A stretch of 64,000 nucleotides of DNA, from positions 412,717-476,716 of the forward strand of contig VFFE01009189.1 of assembly GCA_008921705.1 (NCBI GenBank), given 5' to 3'. Numbering within the stretch: position 1 is the first letter of the stretch; each line of letters starts with the position of its first letter. Both the position numbers and the translations under genes were made by a program. The notes below the pieces were generated by a model. The model was not told the origin of the DNA, did no database searches, and saw only the letters and a list, made by a program, of their open reading frames with translations. Source of the stretch: Burhinus oedicnemus. Its lineage: Eukaryota > Chordata > Aves > Charadriiformes > Burhinidae. Positions 1-13,265 of the stretch are shown piece by piece.

Positions 1-3000
1 CCTCTTGGGAAGCAGCAGAAGCAGATGAAACTGCATCTTTCTTCCACGTGCCTTCTTGTATTTATATGCCTCTGTGGAGGTGCCCTCAAAGTGCTGAATA
101 AATGTGGGCGAGGCTGTGGTGGAAGGGAAATTCAAATAGGGCAAACACAGAGAACATCCACTGCTGGTCCTAGGCCCTGTTGGGAGGGAATGACTTATGA
201 AATAGCTCTGGAGCCTTCCTCCTCCTCCTCTTACTAACCTGTTTCTCCAGCCTTGCCAGATGTCTCAACCCAACTGACAAAGACTTCAGAAGAAGACTCA
301 CGTGGGAGATACCCTCCCCGGCCATGGGCACTTTTGCATAAATTGGTAAGGCCCCTCACTAGGAGCAGGAGGGAAAGGACAGCCAGTTCCTGCAAGCACC
401 ATGGCAGACCTTTGTGCAAGGGTGCTGCCACAGAAACGTCTACGCACCTGCACCTGATACTGCTCCTTGGAAGATGGGTCAACAGGCAGAGCAGCAACAG
501 ATGGCTCAGGCAGACAGGACCATATATAGGGAAAGACTAGTGGGACTCTGGTGTGCTCTTGACAGCCCCCCTAAATCACATTCCAATTATGTCTCCACCA
601 GCTACAAAGAGTGCTGAAACCAACTGGCATCTTCATTAGTGTGCTGGGAGTTGAGGTTGAATAAACACACGCTTTTCTGCCCTTTCACCTCCAAACCAGG
701 AAAATAACTTCTCAGGCTGCCTACAAAGGGCTTCTAAGAGAACAAAACATCTTATTTCAGGGGCTTCAGTCTGGCACACTTGGGATGTGCAAAACAACTG
801 AAAGAGAGCGAGGTGGTTAACATCAGCTGGGCAGGAGACCAGTGCCCAGTGCTCCAGGTTTCTCTGAGCACCCCAGCCCTACCATTCAGAAATACAGGCA
901 AAAATGACTGCAATCAAAAACCTTGTTGCCTCAAATGTCTTTTGTTCCTGCGATCACAACAAACTTGGTTCAGCTGCAGGTAACCATCAGTTGTACATTA
1001 CTCTCAAGTTGCCAAGCAAGAGGAAGACCTCAGGATGGACAGCATCACATCAACTAACAGGGAACCCAATCATATGCATGGGGCAAACAGCTGGTCTCTG
1101 GTATCAGTCCCGAAACACTGAGGCAAAGTAGTGTCTGTGGAAGGTCTTATTCCCTGATCGTTTTATTTTTCCAAGCCTCTGAACAGCAAAAACCTGGGGA
1201 AGTTGAAAACCTGGGTTGAGGGTCAGGGTGGATGAAGAAAGAAGAGGCCTTGCTTGCCTTCAGCTGTGAACTCTGCTCCTGATGGTGTGTCACGGACAGG
1301 CACCAGGGTGGTTTGAATGTCCTAGTTCCTCTGCTGCCAGAGGCAGAAACTCTCTCCTTCAGCATATGGAAGCGTCTGTACAATCACTAGCTTTTTTTAT
1401 GAGTACAGCTATATTACTAAAGGAAAAAAATCCCTGAAAGGGCCAATGAATTTCAAGGCTATGGGGAAGGCAAACCATAAATCACAGTGTACACTGGGAT
1501 TGCTCTGGGTGTGTGTGTCTTATCCCAACAAGAACAAAAATGTTACTGATTTCATTGTGAGATTTACTCTATTTTATATTAGTATTGGGAAAAGTAAAGA
1601 ATGCAATTGATTCTGCTTTGCAGCTATGGTTTGTGAGTGAAAAGATGCATCAGCTCCTGTATCACAGATTGCCTAGGCTTCTGTCTCACTGTATTGCACT
1701 ATCCTTAGGCTGTTTATTTCAGAAAACTGGATCTGATTGGTTAGAAGACTTTCTGTGTCATGTTTAATTTCTCCTTCATAGTCTCTCTGCTTTACTTTTT
1801 GAGATCATACATTCTCTGTTAATAAAGCATATGCGAAGTTTTCTCCTCTGATCTGACGGATCATTTAAAAACCACGAGCAAGAAGAGCATGGTATTAAAA
1901 GGAAAGAAATCTCTTGTTACAGCATCAAAAATGGGCTGTTTGATATGGGCTACAGATCATCTCAGTCCAGTAGCATAAAAAGAAAATTATGTAAAAAACT
2001 AATACTATTCTATTCAAACCTAGAACTGGACAAGAATGCTTCCTTTTTCTGTTATCAGTCTTATTAGTATGCAGAGAAACAGCATTTTAAATTCAAATCC
2101 ACCTGTAAAGAGTCAGGTTTCAAGCTTAAACATGCTGCCTGTTTCTTTTCTTTCTTTTTTTTTTTGAGAGAGTAAGTGTAGCTACATCTGTTCCTAGCCT
2201 AGATCCACACAGAACCTGTTCAGAAACCCATTCATTTTTATCAGTATGGGGCAAGGACGTAATCTTCCAGAGAGAATTGTATTTCTTGCAAAGAAGACCT
2301 GCACGGTGAGAGGAGAGTGGAGTAATCGAAAACAAACTCTGGTCTGCTCTCTGGAAGCCAAGGGATGTTCACTGGCAATGATACATCTCCCACAACCTGC
2401 AGCGAGTTATCAGCTCAGCCTGCGCACTAGCTGGAGTCCTGCTGCTCACCCCTAGCTGCGTTGTTCCTGCTCCCTTACCTCGGTTATGCAGTTACAAGGC
2501 ATGGGGCTGGAAACGGAGGAAGGCAAGTCTGTGAGGCTCGAGCATGACTTGGAAGCAAAAGATGGACCCAGGAGAAAGGCCCGTACAGAGGACTAGTACT
2601 ACCTCAGCTGTTGTTACTCACCTCTGCAGCATCCCTCTCTTGTTCAATGGGTTGCCCTACAAGTTTCAGAAGACCTTCTCTTCTGTGCGGGGCTGACAAA
2701 CCCAGTACCGACTGGCGCTAGAAGGTCCTCCTGCCTGTGTGTTACGGGACTGAAGGTGAAAGACATCTGCGCAATTGTCATGCATTCCTGTCTGTCTGGA
2801 AGTGGCTGGCCCGCTGCCATTGGAAAGCTGCCATTTTTGCCTTGTGATGCTGTTGAGTGGCCTGAAGGACCAAGCTTGGTTTCTGATAACCAGAAAGATT
2901 AGCTAGAGACTTCATTCGCTCCTTAGCTAAAGTGTTTCCTCCTGTTGATCACTCTCATCTACATTGTTTCCTGGACTGAGGCAGACCAATCTCCTTCTTC

Positions 3001-3213
3001 ACCTATTCATCACCTTGGCCCAAATTCCTGTTTTGGTGCAGGACTTGAAATTGGCCAGATACTGTCACTTGTACCATTACCACACAAATAGTTCCAAGAA
3101 GAAAAATCAGGGTCTCTGACGGTTTCCACTAAGTTGTTCCAGTGCTTTCCTGACAATCCCATACACAGAAATCTAATCCAACAAAACATCATTCTGGTTT
3201 TCTGATTTCCTGC
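1..3213. other. Intronic block, no gene seen
   Basis: Unique-looking sequence of moderate GC. Only short open frames without recognisable domains and the T-rich tract at 2142-2165 are present. Confidence 0.7.
2142..2165. repeat. T-rich pyrimidine tract
   Basis: TTTCTTTTCTTTC is followed by 11 T's, a simple pyrimidine tract. On the minus strand it is an A-rich remnant, possibly an old poly(A) tail, but no element body is recognisable beside it. Confidence 0.8.
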
Positions 3214-3275
3214 GGCAACAAGCTCCACAGTTTAACTACATGTGATATAAAGCAAGATTGCCTTTGATCAGCTTT
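3214..3275 (+). mobile_element. Old amniote interspersed repeat, core of copy A
   Basis: GGCAACAAGCTCCACAGTTT and the following 40 bases align without gaps to the core at 6389-6450. I count 35 of 62 bases identical by eye, with many transitions. Both are in the same orientation about 3 kb apart. It is more decayed than copy B. Confidence 0.4.
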
Positions 3276-3727
3276 TTAGTCCATCAGGCAGTGGCACCGA
3301 GCACATCTTTGCTTTCGTATCAGTGGACAAAGACAGCAGAACCTCCTGTCTACCCTGTCAAGGCCATTTTTAAAATCACCCAGCTGCCCCATTATGTCCC
3401 CCAAATCTTTCAGTTCCAATCTCCTCACACAGGAAAAACCTCAAGGGTTTTTCCAAGGTTTGTGCTATTCCTTTAGTTTTCCCACTCCAATTCATATGTT
3501 TCCTAACATCTACTTCAGTCTTTCAGTACAGTGGTGTATGCAGAAGAGCTCTTCATTTGGATTTAAAAATGAAAAAAAATATTGGACAACAGCTGTGCTG
3601 AGGTAGCTGTGGAATAAGCTGTTTCTGTTTCAGAAATATCTGTAACACAATTGAAGACCCACCCCTAAGGTGCTTACAACCCAAAGTGACCAGACAGATA
3701 ACAGAGAAGAGGTGATGTGCCCGATGA

Positions 3728-3757
3728 TAGACAGAGGGTCAGTAGACAGAGGGTCAG
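3728..3757. repeat. Perfect tandem duplication, 2 x 15 bp
   Basis: TAGACAGAGGGTCAG occurs twice in immediate succession without mismatch. Confidence 0.92.
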
Positions 3758-4018
3758 CAGCAGAGGCAGGGAAACCACTTGGCTGTCCTGCGCCAAGGCC
3801 AGAACTGTGGGTGAGCAGCTTGGTTCTGGCTTTCCCTCTGGGAAATGAGCAGTTGGGCTAATTACGTTTATGTCTTGTGTCAGCTCAAACAATCTAACAA
3901 AGTGGGAAGGGAATCATCACAAAGACTGTTAAGAACAGGTCTGTTTCCTGTAGTCTGTTTTCCTGCTTCCAGTGGCCTACCTTTCCCACCGTCCCCTAAG
4001 AGGCTCTCTTCTTCATTC

Positions 4019-4044
4019 CACCCCCCCCACCCACCCACCCCCCC
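4019..4044. repeat. C-rich low-complexity tract
   Basis: A run of eight C's is followed by CCCA units and a further C run ending at CGCG. It is simple sequence. Confidence 0.85.
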
Positions 4045-6388
4045 GCGTATCACATATTATTTGCCAGTTCTGTTTAATATGAATCGTGAGAAATAACTCC
4101 ATTCCATGAGCTCTGCTTGAACAGATCTGCACAGATATGGTCACCCAAGAGACAACGAAACTTTGATTGACCTACTTGTAGCCAAAGTTTAACTTTCAAC
4201 AAGGAAATAAGCAATGCCTTTGATCCAAATGTTTCAAGGAGGAAAACAGGAGAAAAACAAAGATAAAAGTCAGCCAGTTATCCCTCAAAAACATAATACA
4301 CTCCACAGTATACTTTTCAGGGTAGAGGGGAAGGAGGAAATGGGGAGCTCTTAATTCACATCCCTCATTCCACCAGTCTCAGGGGTCCTTTGAGCCTTAC
4401 AGCTGGTCTGAGTTATAAATAGGTATATCTCTTGCTTTTTATTTCTTGTCTTTTTGTCATTTTGTTATTGGCATACCTGATCCAAGAATGGCCATTAGAC
4501 AGGAAACTATTGCAGATGCTTTAGTGAACTTTCTTATTGAAGTGACAATTTTCCAGTAACCAGACTCATGTTGTTGAGCCCATTTCATGCTAAGTGAAGA
4601 AAAGACCCTCTATTTCCTCCCTCCCACATTTGCAACACTGATTTTCTAATCTATTTCTAGCCATATGCCTTGTTTCAGAATAGAAAAAATTTAAGTATTG
4701 ATATCATCCTCACTTTAGGTTTAACAAGAGATTGCTTTGCATTTTGGAAGCAGAGAAGTTGAACAAAACAGAAGAAAATTAGCTCAACTTTGACATTTAG
4801 AGGAAACCGAATCTTGCAGCAATCAAGAATAACCTAATAAAATGGGGGCAGACTTTTCCAAAGACTTAAAAGCAGCCTGCTTCCACAACTGGGACCTGAT
4901 TTTCAGATGCAGTCCATCTCCCACTGTGGCTTTCTATGGGTACCGTTGTCTGTCAGAGGTGATGCTGAATGCTGCCCAGGGTGAAGTATTCAAAACTGAT
5001 TAGTGCCGCTCTTGCTGGCTCCTTTGAGCAAGCTCTCTGCTAACAGCTGAGGCTGCATCATAGGTGCTGAGCACTTCCCAGAAACTGACCCTTGATACAT
5101 GGAGGAAAGGTTTGAGGTTGTCTAGGTCTGCTGTCACATTGCTGCTTATGACACTGGGGAAAAGGTTGTCCCACAGGAAAGAAACATGCCGGTTTGGGTT
5201 GAACAAGAACAATATCAGTAGGAAAGAGGGGAAGGTGGGCAGGCAGGATGGATGGACAGGTAGAAGGCAGTTATGCTGCTCTCTGAGGGCTTTTTTCTGC
5301 CTCAGAAATACAGACTTCAACCTAAGCTTTGGGTGACTGGGAGTTGTTCTGTTAAGCTGACGTGATTTTTTTGTACATGCCTATTCATTAGAAAAAGATG
5401 CATCTGAATGATTTGCTGAACTCTCCCTTCTTTTTTTGACCAGCCTCCTCTTTGCCTATCTCCATATTTTCTCGCAATTCTTCCTTTCCCCACTCTTTGC
5501 CCTCCTCATCCCATTGCTGCAGTCATACCCTCCCTGTACATCCACAACATGGGAGCCCTTCCCTTCCTCTCCTCTGGGAGCAAATGCTGTCAAGTTGCCT
5601 TGGTATAAACATGCTGTTCTTTCACATGGGCTGCAGCTCTGTGAGATTTTTCTTGAAGGTCCTGGGAGAAACTTAGTCTTGGCAAAACCCCTGCTGTGTT
5701 AGCAGAACTGACGCACCTCCTGTCCTGCACAGAAGGTCCTATTGAGATTACTTTAAAAAGTAGCATTAAAAACAAAAAAGGTTTTTGACTGGCCCCAGTG
5801 TTACAGTGGAAGAGGATGATGTGGCTTCTCAAAGTAATACTGATATTCAGACTTAAAGATGTGTGGTTAGGTCTTGCTGAACTCAGTAGATTGCATCAGC
5901 ATATGAGGCTAGGTATTAGGTTTCCTGCTCTTGACTGTGTATAGACTAACTTCTGGTTTTTTGCTCACAGAATCTGAAATGAGAAAACTTGTTCTGCTTT
6001 CCCAAAACTTTTGCTTTATTTCTATTTTAATTCTGAATCTCCATTCAACTAAATAAAATTGGTTTTGCCAGACTGTATCTGGCTTAGGGCCCAGTCACCC
6101 AGTGTCCCCTCTCTGACAGGGGCCAGCACCAGATGTTTCAGAGGAAGGTGCAAGATACTCTGCTAATGCTCAGTCATGGAATAAGCAGGCCTCAGGGAAA
6201 AATTCTTCCTAAGCCCTCTTAGCTAGAGCTTGGCTTCTGTCCTGATGCCCAAGGATTTATTGTCCTTCCGAAATCTCTTGTTTATTTTTAAGTATTAACC
6301 ATTATGACTCTGGCTAATGTTGTTCTTCGTATTATGACCAATCCTGTTTTGAACAGGCCTGCAGTCTTTGGCTTCAGTTATATCCTTT

Positions 6389-6450
6389 GGCAGCGAGTTC
6401 CATAAGCTAATGGTGTATTGTGTGAAAAAGTACTTCCTTCTATTAGTTTT
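6389..6450 (+). mobile_element. Old amniote interspersed repeat, core of copy B
   Basis: The core GGCAGCGAGTTCCATAAGCT, continuing through a GTGTGAAAAAGTACTTCC segment, matches a motif I recognise from ancient amniote repeats, probably CR1/L3-type LINE 3' regions. Related sequence may extend leftward to about 6200. The family name is uncertain and needs a repeat-library search. Confidence 0.5.
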
Positions 6451-9400
6451 CACTTTTTTGTCTTAATAAAAATGATTTTGCTATTTTATTCCTCCTGCAC
6501 CTTTTCCTGTTTTCCACACAGATAGATAGCCATCCCAGCACTGGAGCAGAAGGGAGACAAATGTACTATTGATGTAAGTTGTGCCAGTGATTCAAAGGCA
6601 GCCAATGGGTTCGAAAGCATCACTTAGCCAACCCCAAGCAGTCTGTACTGTCATGTGCCAGCACTGCAAAAGCAGAGCTTCTCTAAATAGCTTTTAGGGT
6701 CACAGATGTGTCTAGAACAAAAATTTGAGGGGCTTTTTGTAGCCTTTATTGTAATGAGTTCTAATTATAGATATTTTAGTTCAGCCATTTTTTTAATTTA
6801 TTTATATAATATATTCACTGCTTTGTTACAGACCAGTGGCCTTTAGGGCCAGAATTGGCAAATGCAAGGGTAAAATTTGCTATTAGTCGTCAGCCAGCAT
6901 TCCTCCTTATTTACTAGAGATACTTCCCCGGAAAGGAGACAGATGGCAGTGCCAGCGACGTACTTTCTTGGAGATTTGCCAATGAGGAAAACTTCCTTCA
7001 ATTAAAAGCTGAGCCTTCTGAGAAAGCAAGTAGAACAGTCTGCATAGGTAACTTAGGAATTGTTCTTGTAGGTTTCTTCACATCTCTTAGTATATGGTAA
7101 GTAAAAATTAATTTCCAACATTGCCTGTCACCATGAAAGCTCTCTGCTGGAGGAGCAAAACTGCCAGGTTACCAGTGGCAGCCACTCACATGGTCTCAGG
7201 CTAAATGGGCCCAGCTGGCCTCCATCCAGATATAAAGATCCATGACCCAGAGACATGAGTTTGCATTTACTCCAAAAATGCATCTTTCATGGCTGACTCT
7301 GCAGCAATACAAGACTGCTCCTCATGCTCTTTGTAGCATTAACTCCATCTTTTGACTTAAAAAAAACAGTATTGCATTACACTTAAAATCTGCTCTGGTC
7401 AACATGCTGATAATTAGATGTGTGCCACAGCCTGTACTTCATAGGGGTTATCTTCTCTATCTTCTAGAAAAAACAGATTTCAGTCCTGTAGCCACATTAA
7501 TCAATAACCAAGCGAGCTGTTTAACTAATCAAAATCTGGGTCTTACAACTGATTCAATTTAATGAATAAATTTCAGTGCCATTGTGGGCATACCAGGGCA
7601 CTCCATCATTGTCACCTACTGAACTGGAGGAAGTGAAACTGCTTCATTTTCAGTAACTACTTACTTAAAGGCAGAGTAGAAGTGGCATGGCAGTTTCATC
7701 CATGGATAGCCACTGGTCAGGGGATTCAAGGAAGACAGCTAGGGGTGATTGCTGGGTGAAGCATTCTAGCTCATGAATGTGATCTATGGAGGTCTGGGAG
7801 ATCACCCAAGCCAATGCATGGTGCTGACCTCAAGATTACCACAGTACCTCAAAGAACAAGATGCCCAGCAAATTACTACAAAAACAACTCAATGAAAGAC
7901 TACATGTAAACTGCAAACATGGTTAACTGTGAGCTTGCCACACTGCACTTTTCCTTTGCAGTTGCTCTGCATACTTGAGCATCACCTTGCATCAAAGAAC
8001 CATTGCCTCACAGCCCTTTGTCTTAATTGGTCTCACAATAAAGTCATTGCTCATAATGCCTGGAGTTATGATGCCATGACAACAGGCTGTGAGAGCATAA
8101 ACAGGTGTATGACCTAACTGTGAGACTGAGTAAAAGAGTGGCAGATATTTATCCAGTTACTAAGCAGTAAAGATGAAAAACAACACAAACACAAATAAAA
8201 GGAAAGGCAGTGAAGACAGGTCTCGCACCGGTCCTTACTCAGAGTTAAGGGCAGCCACAAACTGTAGTAAAGGAAGAATACCTTCCACACAACTCTCCTT
8301 TCTCAAATTGTTTGTGTAAGGAATAAACAGACGTCTCCTCACAAAGGCTGTAGAAGTGTCTGCATTTGGGATCCTGTACAGCCATAATGCTTTCTTGCAA
8401 CCTTATTTTTACTTTAGTACCGGCACACAAGATGACTTTGGTCCTCAGTAATGGCCCCTTGCTTGACATACATCAATCTAGGTTTACTTGTTCAAGAAAT
8501 GTCATCTCACTCTGACCCTGGTGTTGCAAAAGTTTCTGTGCAAGAACAGAGCCTATGCATATGATGAGCTCTGTGTATTCAAAGCTGCTTACAGAAGCAG
8601 AGACTTGTCTTTTACCACCTGTGCCATGGGAGGCATCTCCCTGCCCTTTGACCCGTGTGCTGTCTCAGTAGTCTGTGTACATGCACTTTGAGAGCTCAAA
8701 GGCCAGAGGCCAGGTTCACACAAGAATCCAAGTCCCCACACATTTCAGTGACAGTCACAGTGCTTAAACAGGGATTAAGAATCTACATATATTTGTAATA
8801 GTCCTCCCAAAAGACCAGAAGTTAGCCAATGATCTCCTAATTTCGACTGACATTCCATCACTGACAGATAATCACTCCAAATGCTTCTGTACCAAGAGAC
8901 ATAGATCCTAGTAAGTGCATCTTGTGCTGCTCTGCAGATCCCAAGCAAAGATAGGCACAGCATGTGTATCTATTCCCTACAATGTTATTTTTCTAGGCTG
9001 AATGCTTCAGAGAAGTTAGGAACACAAGGATCCGCGGTCTCATTTTTCCTAACCTCTTCCATATTCCACTAACTCCTTGAATACTACAGAAAATGCCATT
9101 GTAATGTAGAGAGAAGAAAGTCCTTTCCTTATGGACTCTTTCCTGATGGCTGTTGCTTTGCTACTTCCATTCTGAACAGGCCATCTTGCACACAAGGAAA
9201 CATTCTGAGTCTTAGACATACTGTGTCTTGTGAGTCATGGAGCAAGGGAAGAGTGCATTCAGCAAACTGGAAAATCGTTCAAGCCCTTTACTCCTCTGAG
9301 CTGTCCCCTGGCTTTTTCCAGTGTGCATGATGCTGCTCTGCCTCCCTTTCCTCCCTTCCGGGTATTTGAAGGGGAGAAGAAAATTATGCAGAGCTAATTT

Positions 9401-12400
9401 GTGATCTGCTTTTCACACAGGCATGGACATACCTTACCTATCCCAGAATGCCTGGCACGCCATTAGCGATATATGAGTGATTTTGTAGGTGGGACAGGGT
9501 AGGGTACTTCCTCTGTTTTCCGACTCTGTTCAAGAACTATCCAGGGACTTATTTTTAGCCGCAGAGACAGACCATGGTGGCTCTCATGAGCTTGTCAAGG
9601 ACTGCAAAGAACATCCCTGTAGAACTCATCTGACCTAGACATTTGCAATACCAGGGAGGAAGCTATGCATACTCGTGGCCTCAAAGTATGGCACCTAGCT
9701 ACAGCTAGCGACCTGCCTACTTGTGTGATGCTGCCTCCCTCTCTGCATTACCAGCTGTTAAACTGTGCAAAAGGGCAGCTCCAAACTGTTTAAACACTTT
9801 CTATGTCTCCAACTTTTCCTTTCACACAAGTGTGGCTGGGTTGGGGTATGGGCGTGGAGAAGATGGGAGGTGGCAGTGAGAGAGGACACCATGCAACAGT
9901 TAGTATCTGAGTGACAACAACATGAATAATGGCAGCAAAATCTGCAGAGGACATTAAAGGTTACATGATTGCATCCAGATACAGATGAACAAACTCCCAT
10001 CTGCCAACTGCAGCTCCCTGATGAGTCACGCTGCCAGGTGTGCCAGCTTAGCAGGAACTTCACCCCACTGCCTGTTCTTCTGGAATCTCTCTTCTGAACA
10101 TTGCTTTAGTCTTGTCTGAGTAACCCTCAGCTACTGACTCCCAAAGGACAATGAAGGGCTGGAGCTGTGTATGGCAAAACACAAGGCAAGCAGTTCCTGA
10201 ACCCCTCATATTCACAGCCAAACTTCACTCATTTCAGTTCTGAATGCTCAAGGTTTTAGCTGTCACACATATATAGTAAGCAGGATGGTTTTCCATCTAC
10301 TGCTGCATTGAAAGGTCCAAGACATCGCAAAACTTCTATCATAAAAATGCACCAAGGAAGACTGCTCTTAGGATTCATTTTATTGCCATCAGAAAGAGCT
10401 ACATTTGTAAAAGCTTGGCAGAACTTGTAATTTCCTCAGTGCATGCACAGTCTCCTGGGCACCCTGAGGACACAACTGGGTACAGAGTAATCTTGCCTAT
10501 ATCATACTTAGTATGTGATGATGAACCACAGGAGCAATCTGGAGAGAAAAGCGAGTGCCAGCTGATTTGGGCAGGAAGAAGTAAAATGATGGCAGTGCTA
10601 TAGGTGCAGCCAAGCCGCTTGGAGTGAAAATGAACCGAGGCCTCACTTCAAACTGGAAAGACTTAGCAATTGTCTTAGTAAATTTCCCTAACATTTATTA
10701 GGGCAGGCCCATGCAAAGTGCCCCAGCTGCCCTGCCAGGTCCTCATGCTCCCCAACATTTTTTGCAAAGTGAGCACAGAAAGAAAGGGGATATCTGGCCT
10801 TTAGGATTAACAGATGAAATGCTGCTGCGTAATTAAAAAATGTTTTGATATGGATTGATACTTACATGCTTACAAAAGGTAAAAAAGGATGTATCACCCT
10901 CATTCTAACACTGCCTGGACTACTAACAAATTAACAAGTCTGAAGCTGGAAGCAGCCACATTTTGGTAGTGACACAATACAGGATGCCAAAAAAAAGAAG
11001 GAATGTTAAGATGATTATAAAACTGTAAATCAACCTCTATTAATATGTAGCAAGATTGCTGCAATTTTTCATTCTCCTGACTTAGAGAAGATCTATTTTC
11101 GTGTAACTACAAAATCCAAGCCAGAAATCTGGAGGAGTTTATTTGGTTTATCCATTGCTGTAGGGCTACTATGCTTCACTCTTTACACAGACCAGTCCAT
11201 TGGCTTTCAATTAAGACAACAGAAAAACATAAATCTAGGTTTCTTGCTGGAGTTGTTTCTGTGTATCATCCTCCCCCTCTATCCCATCCAGTAGCCACCA
11301 GAGACATGCAAAAATGGTAATATTGAGTTTTTATGCTTGACAACCTTCATCCTCTCTCCCATTCAGTTATCCTTGATTTTCTGAAGCTATTAGTCCCTAG
11401 AAAGAACTACATGTACATCACAGATGGACCGATTTCATTTGACTGCAGTAGAAGAGAAGATTAATTCCAGGCTTAACAAGGAAAGCTAATCACAGACTTA
11501 GCTACAGAAAGACCACCAGCTATTCCTTGTTTTGAAATAGCAGAGCCTGCTTTTTACAGTGACAGTGTGTGCAGCTCACAGATTTTGAAATCATGGCGGT
11601 GGGGAAAAGAATTAGTTGCATGAGTGTGGTGTTAAAATGGGTTTTTGACACCACTGACATTTCTGAAACACTACTTCTTTAAGTGCTTGGACACATGTTC
11701 TGTATCAAGGCAGGGTAATAGTACATTGAAGGGCTTTGCTGTCACGATGCTTAACACTGAAAAGGAACCTGAGAGGTGTGTGGATGTGGAGAGGAAAAAC
11801 AGAGAAAATGAGGGCTTTTTGAGAGAAGAGCCCTACAGTTTTTTTTATCAGAAGGCAAAATGTAAAAGCATTACAATAAATTATTGCACTGTGACTTGAT
11901 GAGGTGTCTCTGACGGGACAGGGTACAAAGAAAATCACCATTTTTGTGAGTTCTACATGGTACTTAAAGATAACAGTTTTTCACTGTAGAAGAAAAGGCA
12001 CTTAAAGTAAAAATGTGATGTGGGAATCTGAGACCATCACATACAATCTTCTTCCTGAAATGCTGCAGGGTTACCAAAATCTAACCACCATCTTAGAGCA
12101 TCTTTCTGAGCTCTCTCTTTCTTATGTACAGGAAGTGCAAAAAATATCAAGAGCAACCACAAATTTAGATAATCTGCTCAGGATTTCCAAAGGGCAAGCC
12201 AGGTCCAGGGTCCAGGGTCACAGGAGACTCGGTCTTGTATCAGGAGATGTTGGGACACCTCAGAACCTTGGTGGATGGGGATGCTGCTCGCACCTGTTTA
12301 TTGTCAATAGGACACTTCATTCCCTGTTCCTTCCTGAGTAAAGTCCATTCTCAGCTGATAAGCATACACAAAGTCCCAGCCTAGAACATCGTTTGAAATT

Positions 12401-13216
12401 TGTGATTCCCAGATCTCAACAGCTTTCCCCTCCCAGACCAGCTGTTTGTTCCCAAAGCCGTTCCTTCTGCCAGGGCCTGTCACCTCTGGCACAAGCCTGC
12501 TGCTAACTCCTTCTTGCACTGTGCCTTCAGTGGTCAGCAGCTCGGGCAGCCTCTGTAACTTCCCAGTGCACAACGACCTGACACTCCCTTCCCTGCCACT
12601 TTCAGGCTAATGGTGATGCACCACGACACTACAGCCAGTTCCTGACCACACAGGGCTGCTGCTCTGTGGCCACTGCGGGGTTTGCAGAGCTGCTCTGCTA
12701 AGGCACCTGTACATTTGCAGGTTTAAAGGCACTGTTTGACCAAAGCAGTTGAGTTTTCCAGAGCAGCAGTGGAAGGGTTACTGTCTCTCAGCTCGCAGTG
12801 TTTGTGAGAAACAGTAAAAGCCCTTTCCTACTGACGGACCTACACCGGGAGCTTCCAGATCCAGTGCTGAGGCTCCAGGCTGCTGGGGATCGACATGGCA
12901 GGAGGATGCAGGATACACAGGCAGCCTGTTGATGGACACCATGACTTGGGCAAGCCCTGAACAAAGCCCTAGGAGCACTCTAATAGCAGTTGCCGAGAGA
13001 TTAGCAAATGGTGCATTCTTTTCATGCACCCTTACATGCCACACTGTTTTTGTCATTTTGAGTGCAACTTATGCAGCAGTTACAAAGGAATTAATGAATC
13101 AAACACATCTCAGTCCAGATGAAATGCAAATTCAAGCTGTTAATCACAGCCCAACAGGAATCATCCTTGTATGACAGGTAAAAAGAATAACAAAATTAGC
13201 CAACCAATGACCAAAA

Positions 13217-13265
13217 GCACACAAGCATGCCCATGCACACACACAGAGATGCATGCACACACACT
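13217..13265. repeat. CA/GCATG-rich alternating tract
   Basis: ACACAAGCATGCCCATGCAC, ACACACAGAGATGCATGC and ACACACAC form an interrupted CA repeat of about 50 bp. Several GCATG motifs lie within it. Confidence 0.7.
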
